Assembly: GCA_936931335.1 (NCBI GenBank)
Contig: CAKZIH010000395.1
Location: forward strand, 1 to 7,313
Direction of reading: 5' to 3'
Origin: an uncultured Nostocoides sp.
GTDB lineage: Bacteria; Actinomycetota; Actinomycetes; Actinomycetales; Dermatophilaceae
Length of the DNA stretch: 7,313 nt
The notes under the pieces were generated by a model. The model did not search any database. It had not been told where the DNA came from and saw nothing but the letters and a program-made list of their open reading frames with translations. The position numbers and the translations under genes are program-made. The first letter of the stretch is position 1. Every line of letters starts with the position of its first letter. Below are positions 1 through 6,550 of the stretch, in pieces.

Positions 1-8
1 TGCGGCAG

Positions 9-44
9 AAAAAATCCCGGCTGTGGCCGCGTGGCCGCCGGGAT
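9..44 (-). terminator. Second intrinsic terminator downstream of tsf
   Basis: On the minus strand an 8-bp GC-rich stem (arms 37-44 and 14-21) can enclose a further small GGCC/GGCC hairpin. It is followed directly by six T residues (plus-strand A run 9-14). This is a textbook rho-independent terminator oriented to stop transcription leaving tsf. It lies about 60 bp beyond the tsf stop and acts as a back-up to the terminator at 67-97. Confidence 0.85.
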
Positions 45-66
45 CAGGAACAGGGGATGCGGCCCG

Positions 67-97
67 AAAAAGGCGGCCCGGTCAAAGGGGGCCGCCC
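67..97 (-). terminator. First intrinsic terminator immediately after tsf
   Basis: On the minus strand an 8-bp perfect stem GGCGGCCC/GGGCCGCC (plus-strand arms 72-79 and 89-96, 9-nt loop) is followed at once by five T residues (plus-strand A run 67-71). It begins about 10 bp after the tsf stop codon, so it should end the rpsB-tsf transcript. Strong U-tract terminators are less typical of high-GC actinobacteria, which fits the Deinococcus-like character of this end of the window. Confidence 0.87.
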
Positions 98-106
98 AGA
101 AGGGGT

Positions 107-901
107 TTACGCGCCGATCTCGTAACGCACGAAGCGCTTGACGCTGGCGTCACCGAGGTACTTGCCCACCGTCACGGAGTTGTCCTTGACGAAGCCCTGC
201 TCCGGCAGCACGCGCTCCTGGTAGAACTTGCCGATCTGGCCCTCGACGATCTTGTCCACGATCTGCTGGGGCTTGCCTTCGGCCAGCGCCTTGTTGGTCA
301 GGATTTCGCGTTCCTTGTCGATGTCGCTGCTGTTGACTTCCTCGCGGGTCAGGAACTGCGGGCGCTCGGCGGCCACGTGCAGGGCCACGTCCTTCGCCTT
401 GGTTTCGTCGCCGCCTTCCAGGTCGACCAGCACGCCGATCTTGCCGTTGCTGTGCACGTACCCGGCCAGTTGGTTGCCTTCCACGTACTGCACGCGGTTC
501 AGGACGAGGTTCTCACCGATCTTGCCGGCGGCAGCGGCGACCATGTCGCCCACACCTTCGCCCTCGAAGCTGTAGGCCTTGAAGGTCTCCAGGTCGCTGG
601 TCTTGGCGCTCAATGCAGCCTGCGCGAGTTTCTCCACCAGGGCCTGGAAGTCGCTGTTGCGGGCCACGAAGTCCGTCTCGCTGTTCACTTCCACGATCGC
701 GCCACGGTTGCCTTCCACGGCGAAGCGCACGATGCCTTCCCTGGCTTCGCGGTCGCCCTTCTTCACGGCCTTGGCAATGCCGCGTTCGCGCAGCAGCGCC
801 ACCGCTTTTTCCTCGTTACCCTCGGCGTCGGCCAGGGCCTTCTTCACGTCCATCATGCCCGCGCCGGTCATTTCGCGCAGCTTCTTGATCGATTCCATCA
901 T
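107..901 (-). CDS. tsf: Translation elongation factor Ts (EF-Ts), Deinococcus-like
   Basis: EF-Ts is the cytoplasmic guanine-nucleotide exchange factor that releases GDP from EF-Tu. The 264-residue product has the N-terminal UBA-like helical domain with the family signature LREMTGAGMMDVKKAL (residues 8-23). It also has the TDFVAR motif (76-81) that contacts EF-Tu, and a C-terminal half including VLPEQ and the VGKYLGDASVKRFVRYEIGA end. Translation could begin at either of two adjacent ATGs (901 or 898). The upstream one sits 7 nt after a GGAGGG ribosome-binding site (909-914). From memory the whole sequence is closest to Deinococcus EF-Ts. Actinobacterial EF-Ts usually starts MANYTAADVKRLRELTG and continues differently. 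The gene follows rpsB by 101 bp, the usual order, and is followed by two terminators rather than directly by pyrH. The family call is certain; the taxonomic affinity is my recall and not a search result. Confidence 0.97.
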   Translation of the reverse strand: MMESIKKLREMTGAGMMDVKKALADAEGNEEKAVALLRERGIAKAVKKGDREAREGIVRFAVEGNRGAIVEVNSETDFVARNSDFQALVEKLAQAALSAKTSDLETFKAYSFEGEGVGDMVAAAAGKIGENLVLNRVQYVEGNQLAGYVHSNGKIGVLVDLEGGDETKAKDVALHVAAERPQFLTREEVNSSDIDKEREILTNKALAEGKPQQIVDKIVEGQIGKFYQERVLPEQGFVKDNSVTVGKYLGDASVKRFVRYEIGA

Positions 902-908
902 GTTCGTT

Positions 909-914
909 CCCTCC
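909..914 (-). promoter_or_regulatory. Ribosome-binding site of tsf
   Basis: The minus strand reads GGAGGG 7 nt before the ATG at 901, which supports the upstream of the two adjacent methionine starts. Confidence 0.75.
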
Positions 915-945
915 GTTTAGGTGAACTGTTTACCTGTTTCAGAAA

Positions 946-981
946 GTGGGGCGGCCAACTTCTCCCGCTGACACGCCCCAC
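946..981 (-). other. Hairpin in the rpsB-tsf spacer (possible attenuator)
   Basis: The perfect 8-bp arms GTGGGGCG (946-953) and CGCCCCAC (974-981) are separated by 20 nt in the 101-bp gap between rpsB and tsf. Read on the minus strand the stem is followed by TTTCTG, a poor U-tract. It could be a weak terminator that lowers tsf relative to rpsB, or a processing or stability element. The pairing is seen directly; the role is a guess. Confidence 0.4.
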
Positions 982-1002
982 CCGTTTGCAGCGGTCAGCC
1001 GC

Positions 1003-1794
<792 letters not shown>

Positions 1795-1802
1795 GCCGTT
1801 GT

Positions 1803-1809
1803 CCTCCTC
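1803..1809 (-). promoter_or_regulatory. Strong ribosome-binding site of rpsB
   Basis: The minus strand reads GAGGAGG ending 8 nt before the ATG at 1794. This fixes the rpsB start and excludes the longer in-frame extension. Confidence 0.85.
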
Positions 1810-1981
1810 GTATGTCGGATGTGTCGGTTGCGTCGGCCGCATCCGGCTCCCGTATGGGGTCCGGCCGTGGCCTGCCTGGTGCCTGCATACGCACCCCACG
1901 TCACGCTGCTGCGCGAGGACCGAGGTGGTGCGCCCCGGGGTCGGAGGAGAACTCGTCACCCGGTGAGAAGACACGCGAATT

Positions 1982-2002
1982 CGACCGGCAGGAAGCCGGT
2001 CG
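1982..2002 (-). other. Perfect 8-bp hairpin in rpsB leader
   Basis: The arms CGACCGGC (1982-1989) and GCCGGTCG (1995-2002) pair perfectly around a 5-nt loop. There is no T-run on the minus-strand 3' side, which reads AATTCG. It starts 47 bp beyond the upstream carboxypeptidase stop, so it may be a U-tract-less terminator for that operon. Because it lies just downstream of a possible -10 box it could equally be the first structure of the rpsB leader RNA, for example an S2 autoregulatory element. I cannot tell these apart from sequence alone. Confidence 0.5.
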
Positions 2003-2010
2003 TGCTTGCA

Positions 2011-2016
2011 AGTGTA
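2011..2016 (-). promoter_or_regulatory. Candidate -10 box for rpsB-tsf
   Basis: The minus strand reads TACACT, matching the TAnnnT pattern of vegetative sigma-factor promoters. No good -35 hexamer is visible at 16-18 bp (TTCGGC-like only). Transcription would start just before the 1982-2002 hairpin, giving a leader of about 210 nt. Confidence 0.3.
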
Positions 2017-2048
2017 GTGGCCGGGGGCGCGGCGCCGAAATCAGCGGT

Positions 2049-2939
2049 TCAGGCCAGGCGCAGAGTGCTGCCGTCCAGAACGGCGCGCACGCCGATCGGC
2101 AGGGGGAGGTTGGTGGTGCCGTGACCGAAGCTGCCTGCGGCCCAGACCGGCAGGCCCAGGGTGGCGAAGAAATCGCGGAGCATTCCCGGCAGCGCCTCCG
2201 GGAGCTCGGTGGCGTCGATGTCTCCGAGGACCACCGCGGCGGCGCCGTCGAACCAACCGCTGCGTCGCAGTTGCACCAGCGCCCGATCGAGCACCCAGCT
2301 CGGTTGTCCCAGGTCCTCCAGGAAGATGAGGGCGTCGCGCCCGGGGATCAGGTCCCCGCACCCCAACGAACCGGCGAGCAGCGCGATATTGCCACCGACC
2401 AGGGGGCCGGTGGCCGACGCGCCGCGCTGCCACGGGTCGAGGTCGTTCAGCAGCGCCTCGCCGCAGCCGAGCTCGCCGAATAGGAGGGCGCGGGTGGCGG
2501 CCAGGGTGCGCGGGTCGCCGTCGCCCAGGCTGGTCAGCACCGGGCCGTGGATCGCCGGCGCAGCGTAGTCGCGCGCCAATCGATGCAGCAGCGGGGTGGC
2601 GTCGGAGAAGCCGATGACGGGCTTGGGCCGGCCGGTGGCCAGGGCGTCCTGGTCCAGGTGCTCCAGGAGACGGGTCACCCCATACCCGCCGCGGGCACAC
2701 CAGATCGCGGCGATATCGGGGTCTGCCCAGGCCGCCTGGAAGTCGGCGGCCCGGTCGGCATCGCTGGCGGCCGCCCCGATGGGCGGCAGGGGTCCGCCAC
2801 GCAGGTGCTCGGCCTCCACCACCTGCAGACCCCAGTCGCGTAGCACCGCGATCCCGGCGTCCAGCGCCGGCGGCGGGGGGAAGCTCGCCGGGGAGAGCAC
2901 GGCCACCCGATCCCCCGGGCGCAGGGCGGGCAGCGCCAT
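2049..2939 (-). CDS. LD-carboxypeptidase family protein (serine peptidase S66, LdcA/MccF-like)
   Basis: Members of peptidase family S66 cleave the L,D-bond that releases the terminal D-alanine from murein tetrapeptides during peptidoglycan recycling (LdcA), or hydrolyse microcin C-type conjugates (MccF). The 296-residue product is of normal family length and carries the expected landmarks. These are an N-terminal RPGDRVAVLSPAS, CARGGYGVTRLL (residues 81-92), the nucleophile elbow GFSDAT with Ser112, LEDL with Glu208, and SFGHGTTNLPLPIG with His273. Together they make a complete Ser-Glu-His triad. No signal peptide is seen, so it is cytoplasmic as expected for recycling. The ATG overlaps the nfo stop by one base (TAATG) and has no clear ribosome-binding site of its own, so translation is probably coupled to nfo. 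Whether it acts as LdcA or in MccF-type self-immunity cannot be decided; no microcin-like precursor lies nearby, which favours murein recycling. Confidence 0.9.
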   Translation of the reverse strand: MALPALRPGDRVAVLSPASFPPPPALDAGIAVLRDWGLQVVEAEHLRGGPLPPIGAAASDADRAADFQAAWADPDIAAIWCARGGYGVTRLLEHLDQDALATGRPKPVIGFSDATPLLHRLARDYAAPAIHGPVLTSLGDGDPRTLAATRALLFGELGCGEALLNDLDPWQRGASATGPLVGGNIALLAGSLGCGDLIPGRDALIFLEDLGQPSWVLDRALVQLRRSGWFDGAAAVVLGDIDATELPEALPGMLRDFFATLGLPVWAAGSFGHGTTNLPLPIGVRAVLDGSTLRLA

Positions 2940-3733
2940 TAAAGCCGGTCTCGCAACCAGGCGAAGTCCGCGAGATGCTCGGCCGGGCCACCGGGGGTCT
3001 CGCAGATGACCGGAGCCCCGGCCGCCCGCACCAAGTCGACGAAGGCCTCCTGGTCCAGGTGGCCAGCGCCGAAGTTGGTATGCCGGTCGGCCCCGGAGTC
3101 GAAGGCGTCCCGGGAGTCGTTGGCGTGAATCAGGTCGATCCGGCCGGTGATCCCCCGCACCTTCTCGATCGCCGTGTCGAGGGCGATCCCGCCGGCCCAG
3201 GCGTGACAGGTATCCAGGCAGAAGCCGACATTGTCCTGACCTTCCACACCATCGAGCGCATCCCACAAGCCGGCGATGCGGTCCAGGCGCCGAGCCATCG
3301 CGTTGTCCCCACCCGCGGTGTTCTCGATGTACACCGGGATCCGCAGCTCGGTGCGCTCGATTGCCTTGCGCCAGTTGTCGAAACCCACCTCGGGTGGAGT
3401 GTCCTTGTCTAGGTGCCCGCCGTGAACGATGAGCGCCTTGGCGCCGATCTCGGCGGCCGCGTCCAGATGCTGCTGCAGCAGTTTGCGGGAGGGGATGCGG
3501 ATGCGGGTGTTGGTGCTGGCGACATTGACCAGGTATGGCGCGTGCACATAGAGATCGATGCCGGCGGCCTCGGCATCGGCCTTGAGCCCGGCTGCGCCAC
3601 CGGCATACCGGATCTCCGGCTTTTTGTAGCTCTGCGGGTCGCCGAGGAAGAACTGCACCAGGGTCGTGTCGCGAGCGGTCGCCTCCGCGACCGGGTCCTC
3701 CTGGGCTACATGGGCGCCGATCGCAATGCTCAT
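2939..3733 (-). CDS. nfo: Endonuclease IV (AP endonuclease, deoxyribonuclease IV)
   Basis: Endonuclease IV is a TIM-barrel, tri-zinc enzyme that cuts DNA 5' of abasic sites and removes 3' blocking groups in base-excision repair. The 264-residue product begins with the family opening GAHV (residues 6-9). I can place all nine expected metal ligands in order: His64 (VHAPYLVN), His104 (VHGGH), Glu137 (YIENTAGG), Asp174 and His177 (CLDTCHAWAGG), His203 (IHANDS), Asp216 and His218 (GADRHTNFGAGHL), and Glu245 (CETPGG). Tyr67-Leu68 sit where the E. coli enzyme has its base-flipping Tyr72-Leu73. At 264 residues it is slightly shorter than E. coli Nfo (285), mainly in the N-terminal third. The ATG at 3733 has only a weak upstream purine signal (GAGC). 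It lies 30 bp after the M23 gene and overlaps the next gene by one base, so the three may be one operon. A sugar-phosphate isomerase-like role is unlikely given the full ligand set. Confidence 0.9.
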   Translation of the reverse strand: MSIAIGAHVAQEDPVAEATARDTTLVQFFLGDPQSYKKPEIRYAGGAAGLKADAEAAGIDLYVHAPYLVNVASTNTRIRIPSRKLLQQHLDAAAEIGAKALIVHGGHLDKDTPPEVGFDNWRKAIERTELRIPVYIENTAGGDNAMARRLDRIAGLWDALDGVEGQDNVGFCLDTCHAWAGGIALDTAIEKVRGITGRIDLIHANDSRDAFDSGADRHTNFGAGHLDQEAFVDLVRAAGAPVICETPGGPAEHLADFAWLRDRL

Positions 3734-3763
3734 AGCTCGAGTATGGCCTGCGGGACTGACAGC

Positions 3764-4354
3764 TCATCGGCCAGTCGGCAGCAAGATGACCTCCACCGCC
3801 TGCAGCAGGAAAAGCGGCTGGACGTAGTCCCAGACCCCATCGCTGCCGCGCCGCAGTGCGCCCAGGTGCAGACAGGAGGCTGGCGGGCAGTGGCTCTGGG
3901 CCGTGTCCAAGGTGCCCAGTACTTGGCCGGTGTTGACTCGCGCTCCCCTGGCGAGCGAGGACGTGATCGGCTCGTAGGTGCTGCGCACATCGCCGGCGTG
4001 CTCGAGGGTGAGCGTCCCGCGTCCGGCGAGCATGCCGACGTGGGTGACCACGCCGTCGTCGACCGCCAGCACCTCCTGCCCGGGACTACCGGCGAGGTCG
4101 ACGCCGCGGTGACCCGCGGCATACGGCGTCGGAGGCTTGTCGAAGGGGCGCACGACCCGCGGCACCGGCACCAAGGGCCACGCCCACGGGGGTGACGTGG
4201 CACCGGCCAGGCGCGCCGCGGGTCGCGGCCCTGCCGCCACCGCGTCGAGGGAAGGAACGGCGGCGCAGGCAGCGGAGGCCCACAAGAACAGCGCCAGCAG
4301 CGCCAGAACGCTTGATCGCGCCCGCCGCCATTGTCGTGTCGTGGTCCGTGCCAT
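3764..4354 (-). CDS. Secreted M23-family (LytM/peptidoglycan endopeptidase-like) protein
   Basis: M23 proteins are zinc peptidases that cut peptide cross-bridges of peptidoglycan, or catalytically dead relatives that regulate amidases. Reading from ATG 4354 gives 196 residues: a basic start (MARTTTRQWRRARSS), a hydrophobic helix (16-29) and a likely signal-peptidase site near ACAA-VPS. A Pro-rich linker and an M23 domain from about residue 58 to the end follow. The zinc-site half GHRGVDLAGSPGQEVLAVDDGVV (81-103) supplies His82 and Asp86, and the third ligand is His163 in CLHLG. The usual first His of the HxH pair is Cys161, and the usual YxHL is YEPI, so both catalytic histidines appear absent. 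A GTG three codons upstream (4363) is an alternative start; I prefer the ATG because a G-rich stretch precedes it. An M23 gene next to rpsB is a recurring actinobacterial arrangement, though often in the opposite orientation to rpsB. Confidence 0.85.
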   Translation of the reverse strand: MARTTTRQWRRARSSVLALLALFLWASAACAAVPSLDAVAAGPRPAARLAGATSPPWAWPLVPVPRVVRPFDKPPTPYAAGHRGVDLAGSPGQEVLAVDDGVVTHVGMLAGRGTLTLEHAGDVRSTYEPITSSLARGARVNTGQVLGTLDTAQSHCPPASCLHLGALRRGSDGVWDYVQPLFLLQAVEVILLPTGR

Positions 4355-4363
4355 GACCCCCAC

Positions 4364-4471
4364 TGTGGCCGCAGGTAGCCGCCGCTCGCCAGCACCTCCC
4401 GTCGGCCTGTGGACGAGCGATTCTTAGCCGGTGGGCTGTGGATTCCGCCGGGCCACGGGCCCCGCCGGGTC
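4364..4471 (-). other. Spacer between aminotransferase and M23 gene with small repeats
   Basis: The 108-bp gap has no gene. On the plus strand an 8-base direct repeat CCGCCGGG occurs at 4445-4452 and 4462-4469, and GGGCC-ACG-GGCCC (4450-4462) can form a short hairpin. CTCAGC-CGGC-GCTGAG (4471-4486) is a perfect 6-bp hairpin over the aminotransferase stop. None is followed by a T-run on the minus strand. Together they may form a U-tract-less transcription end, and the rest may hold a promoter for the M23 gene, but no clear -35/-10 pair is visible. Confidence 0.35.
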
Positions 4472-5641
4472 TCAGCCGGCGCTGAGTCCCGCGAGCCGGC
4501 TGGCGGCCTCGCGCAAAATGTCGTCCTGCTTGCAGAAGGCGAAGCGCACCAGGCTGGTGGCGGCCTCCTTGTCATCGCAGAAGACGGAGACCGGCACGCC
4601 TACGACCCCGGCCCGCTGCGGGAGTTGGGTGCGGCAGAAGTCCAGCGCATCCCCAACGCCGAGCGGGGCGAGGTCAGCAATGACGAAATAGGTGCCGCCC
4701 GGCACCGAGACGGTCAGCCCGGCGGCCTGCAGGCCTTCGGTCAGCAGATCCCGCTTGGCCTGCAGCGACCGGGACAGCCCGGTGAACACCTCGGGCCCCA
4801 GCCTGAGCCCCTCGGCGACCGCGAGCTGGAAGGGGCCGGAGCCGACATAGGTGAGGAACTGTTTGACACCGCGGATGGCCGCGACGGCCGCCGCCGGTCC
4901 GCTCACCCAGCCGACCTTCCACCCGGTGGCCGAGAACGTCTTGCCGGCCGAGGAGATGGTCAGCGTGCGTTCGGCCATCCCGGGCAGCGTGGCCATCGGG
5001 ATGTGCTCGCGACCGTCGAAGAGCAGGTGTTCGTAGACCTCATCGGTGACCACCCAGGCGTCATATTCGCGGGCCAGGTCAGCGATGAGTTGCAGTTCGT
5101 CCCGGGTGAAGACCTTGCCGGTCGGATTGTGCGGGCTGTTGAGCAGCACCGCTCGCGTGCGCGCCCCGAACGCCGCCCGCAGCTCATCCTCGTCTAGCGC
5201 GAACTCCGGGAAGCGCAGCACGCAGGTGCGCCGCCGAGCCCCGGCCATCGCGATCGTCGCGGCATAGGAGTCGTAGTACGGCTCGAAGGTGACCACCTCA
5301 TCCCCTGGCCCGCACAGCGCCAGGATGGTCGCGGCGATGGCCTCGGTCGCCCCCACGGTCACCAGGATCTGGGTCGCCGGGTCCACCTCGATGCCGTAGT
5401 AATGCCGCTGGTGCTCCGCGATCGCGGACAGCAGTTCCGGGAAACCCGGGCCGGGCGGGTATTGATTGCGGCCCGCGTCGATCGCCGCCTTGGCCGCATC
5501 CAATACGGGCTGCGGCCCATCGGCGTCCGGGAATCCCTGGCCGAGGTTGATCGCCCCGGTGCTCAGCGCGAGCGCGGACATCTCGGCGAAGATCGTCGTC
5601 CCGAACTCGGCGAGCGCGGGATGGGCGAGCGGGCGCGGCAT
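4472..5641 (-). CDS. PLP-dependent class I/II aminotransferase (DapC/kynurenine-aminotransferase-like)
   Basis: This is a fold-type I pyridoxal-phosphate aminotransferase, moving an amino group between an amino acid and a 2-oxo acid in the cytoplasm. The 389-residue product is of full family length. Visible landmarks are INLGQGFPD (31-39, substrate-binding start), GATEAI (97-102, phosphate contact) and LNSPHNPTGKVF (168-178) with Asn172. TDEVYEH (199-205) has Asp200 and Tyr203, and SSAGKTFSATGWKVGW (230-245) has the Schiff-base Lys234. Arg366 in VRFAF probably binds the substrate carboxylate. The GQGFPD opening is typical of the group that includes methionine aminotransferase YbdL, kynurenine aminotransferases and the mycobacterial N-succinyldiaminopimelate aminotransferase DapC. 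In an actinobacterium the DapC role in lysine/meso-diaminopimelate synthesis is plausible but not shown. The ATG at 5641 lacks a clear ribosome-binding site. The gene stands between the M23 and DUF3152 genes without an obvious pathway partner. Confidence 0.9.
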   Translation of the reverse strand: MPRPLAHPALAEFGTTIFAEMSALALSTGAINLGQGFPDADGPQPVLDAAKAAIDAGRNQYPPGPGFPELLSAIAEHQRHYYGIEVDPATQILVTVGATEAIAATILALCGPGDEVVTFEPYYDSYAATIAMAGARRRTCVLRFPEFALDEDELRAAFGARTRAVLLNSPHNPTGKVFTRDELQLIADLAREYDAWVVTDEVYEHLLFDGREHIPMATLPGMAERTLTISSAGKTFSATGWKVGWVSGPAAAVAAIRGVKQFLTYVGSGPFQLAVAEGLRLGPEVFTGLSRSLQAKRDLLTEGLQAAGLTVSVPGGTYFVIADLAPLGVGDALDFCRTQLPQRAGVVGVPVSVFCDDKEAATSLVRFAFCKQDDILREAASRLAGLSAG

Positions 5642-5642
5642 A

Positions 5643-5671
5643 CCGCCAGCGTAGGGCCGTGGTCCTGGCGG
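5643..5671 (-). other. Inverted repeat just upstream of aminotransferase start
   Basis: CCGCCAG (5643-5649) and CTGGCGG (5665-5671) form a perfect 7-bp inverted repeat with a 15-nt spacer, ending 1 bp before the aminotransferase ATG. It could be an operator, or an RNA structure that hides the translation start, which otherwise has no good ribosome-binding site. The pairing is seen; the function is inferred. Confidence 0.35.
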
Positions 5672-5672
5672 C

Positions 5673-5696
5673 GGCCCGAGGGTGACGACCCTGGCC
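5673..5696 (-). terminator. Possible U-tract-less terminator after DUF3152 gene
   Basis: On the minus strand GGCCAGGGT can pair with ACCCT(CG)GGCC (plus-strand arms 5673-5683 and 5688-5696) to give about 9 bp with a 2-nt bulge and a 4-nt loop. It starts 11 bp after the DUF3152 stop. There is no following T-run, so this is only a candidate of the hairpin-only kind proposed for high-GC actinobacteria. Confidence 0.35.
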
Positions 5697-5707
5697 GGCG
5701 ACCCGGG

Positions 5708-6550
5708 TCAGCCGGCGTCCGGATAGGGGTTGGCGCGGCAGCCCTGCAAGCCGTGGGTTTGCTGGACCATCACCGGCGCCGGATCCCCCGGACGGGTGCA
5801 CGTGGCGTGCGAATGGCCCAGGCCGTGGCCGACCTCATGGTTGATCACATAGGTCCGGTATGCCGCCAGGTCGTCGTAGTGCTTGACGCCGAGCTGCCAA
5901 CGCTTGAGGTTGATCACCGCGCGCCCACCCTGGTTGCAGGACACCTCGCCGAGGGTCTGCAGCGGGGCGCAGAGGGAGTCGGTCAGCTTGGGACTGGCCA
6001 GGGTCACCCGGACCTGGGGCACGGTGCCGGACTTGATCTGTTCCGGCGTGAGGGCGAGGAAGTGGACCTTGTCGACCGGTTCCCACCCGCGATCACCGCT
6101 GAGGATCGAGCGGACCGACGCGGCGAACTGCGCGGCATCCACGTCCAGGCCGCCCTCGACCTCGACGTCGAAGGTGACCGCGCGCCCGGCACGGTCGGTG
6201 TCCTGGCCCGGGATCGCCACCGGCACGGGCTTGCCGTCCCCGGCCTCGACCACCTTCGCCGAAGTCTTGGCCGCCGACGACGGTGCAGCAGTGGCCGACG
6301 AACTCTTCGTCGCAGCAGCGGCGGACGTGGTCGCGCTGGTGGGCCGGGCCGGGGAAGGCGTGGCGGCGCCCGCCGGACTGTCGTCCCCGCCGCCGGTGAA
6401 GAGCTTGATAGCGAGCAGGAGCAGCAAGAGCACTACGGCGGCCGCAATGGTGCGCCGCAGCCGAAACTTGCGCTGATCGCTCATCGGCCGGCGCTGGCCG
6501 GCGACATGGCTGGCGTGCTGGTCCTCACGCGCGCGGGTGGGCACGGGCAT
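5708..6550 (-). CDS. Membrane-anchored DUF3152-type protein with metzincin-like zinc motif
   Basis: The 280-residue product has a short basic cytoplasmic stretch, one transmembrane helix (about 34-51, very Leu/Val/Ala-rich), an Ala/Ser/Thr/Pro-rich linker (58-98) and a C-terminal extracytoplasmic domain (about 100-280). The order and the end (NHEVGHGLGHSH, then PVMVQQT and GLQGC) match what I know of actinobacterial DUF3152 proteins, whose function is not established. HEVGHGLGHSH (238-248) exactly fits the metzincin zinc signature HExxHxxGxxH, and Met261 thirteen residues later could be the Met-turn. Four cysteines (194, 205, 251, 271) could form disulfides outside the cell. It may therefore be a surface metallopeptidase, but the substrate is unknown. 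The ATG at 6550 overlaps xerC by 26 bp and follows AAGGAG by only 4 nt. A GTG two codons later (10-nt spacing) or Met23 (6484, no ribosome-binding site) are alternative starts. Confidence 0.87.
   Translation of the reverse strand: MPVPTRAREDQHASHVAGQRRPMSDQRKFRLRRTIAAAVVLLLLLLAIKLFTGGGDDSPAGAATPSPARPTSATTSAAAATKSSSATAAPSSAAKTSAKVVEAGDGKPVPVAIPGQDTDRAGRAVTFDVEVEGGLDVDAAQFAASVRSILSGDRGWEPVDKVHFLALTPEQIKSGTVPQVRVTLASPKLTDSLCAPLQTLGEVSCNQGGRAVINLKRWQLGVKHYDDLAAYRTYVINHEVGHGLGHSHATCTRPGDPAPVMVQQTHGLQGCRANPYPDAG

Larger units (their letters stand above)
1795..2048 (-). other. Gene-free rpsB leader region
   Basis: These 254 bp lie between the S66 carboxypeptidase stop and the rpsB start, and I find no convincing gene in them. 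They contain the rpsB ribosome-binding site, an imperfect inverted repeat GGTGC/GCACC (1878-1882 and 1891-1895), a perfect 8-bp hairpin (1982-2002) and a possible -10 box (2011-2016). The length suits a promoter plus a structured 5' untranslated leader for rpsB. All of it is on the actinobacterial side of the join in rpsB. Confidence 0.6.

Noticed and set aside
1795..1974. 60-codon N-terminal extension of rpsB
   Set aside because: The strong GAGGAGG site 8 nt before ATG 1794 and the canonical S2 start MAVVTMRQLL show that translation starts at 1794; the extension has no S2-like sequence.
2049..3767. 572-residue minus-strand frame suggesting a fusion of nfo-region sequence with the carboxypeptidase
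   Set aside because: Only the part from ATG 2939 is a recognisable S66 protein. The upstream part is the wrong frame of nfo, so it is not a fusion protein.
4244..4300. Lipoprotein signal in the M23 protein (Cys30)
   Set aside because: The residues before Cys30 (SAAC) lack the usual Leu/Val/Ile at -3, and an ordinary signal-peptidase site fits at the following Ala residues.
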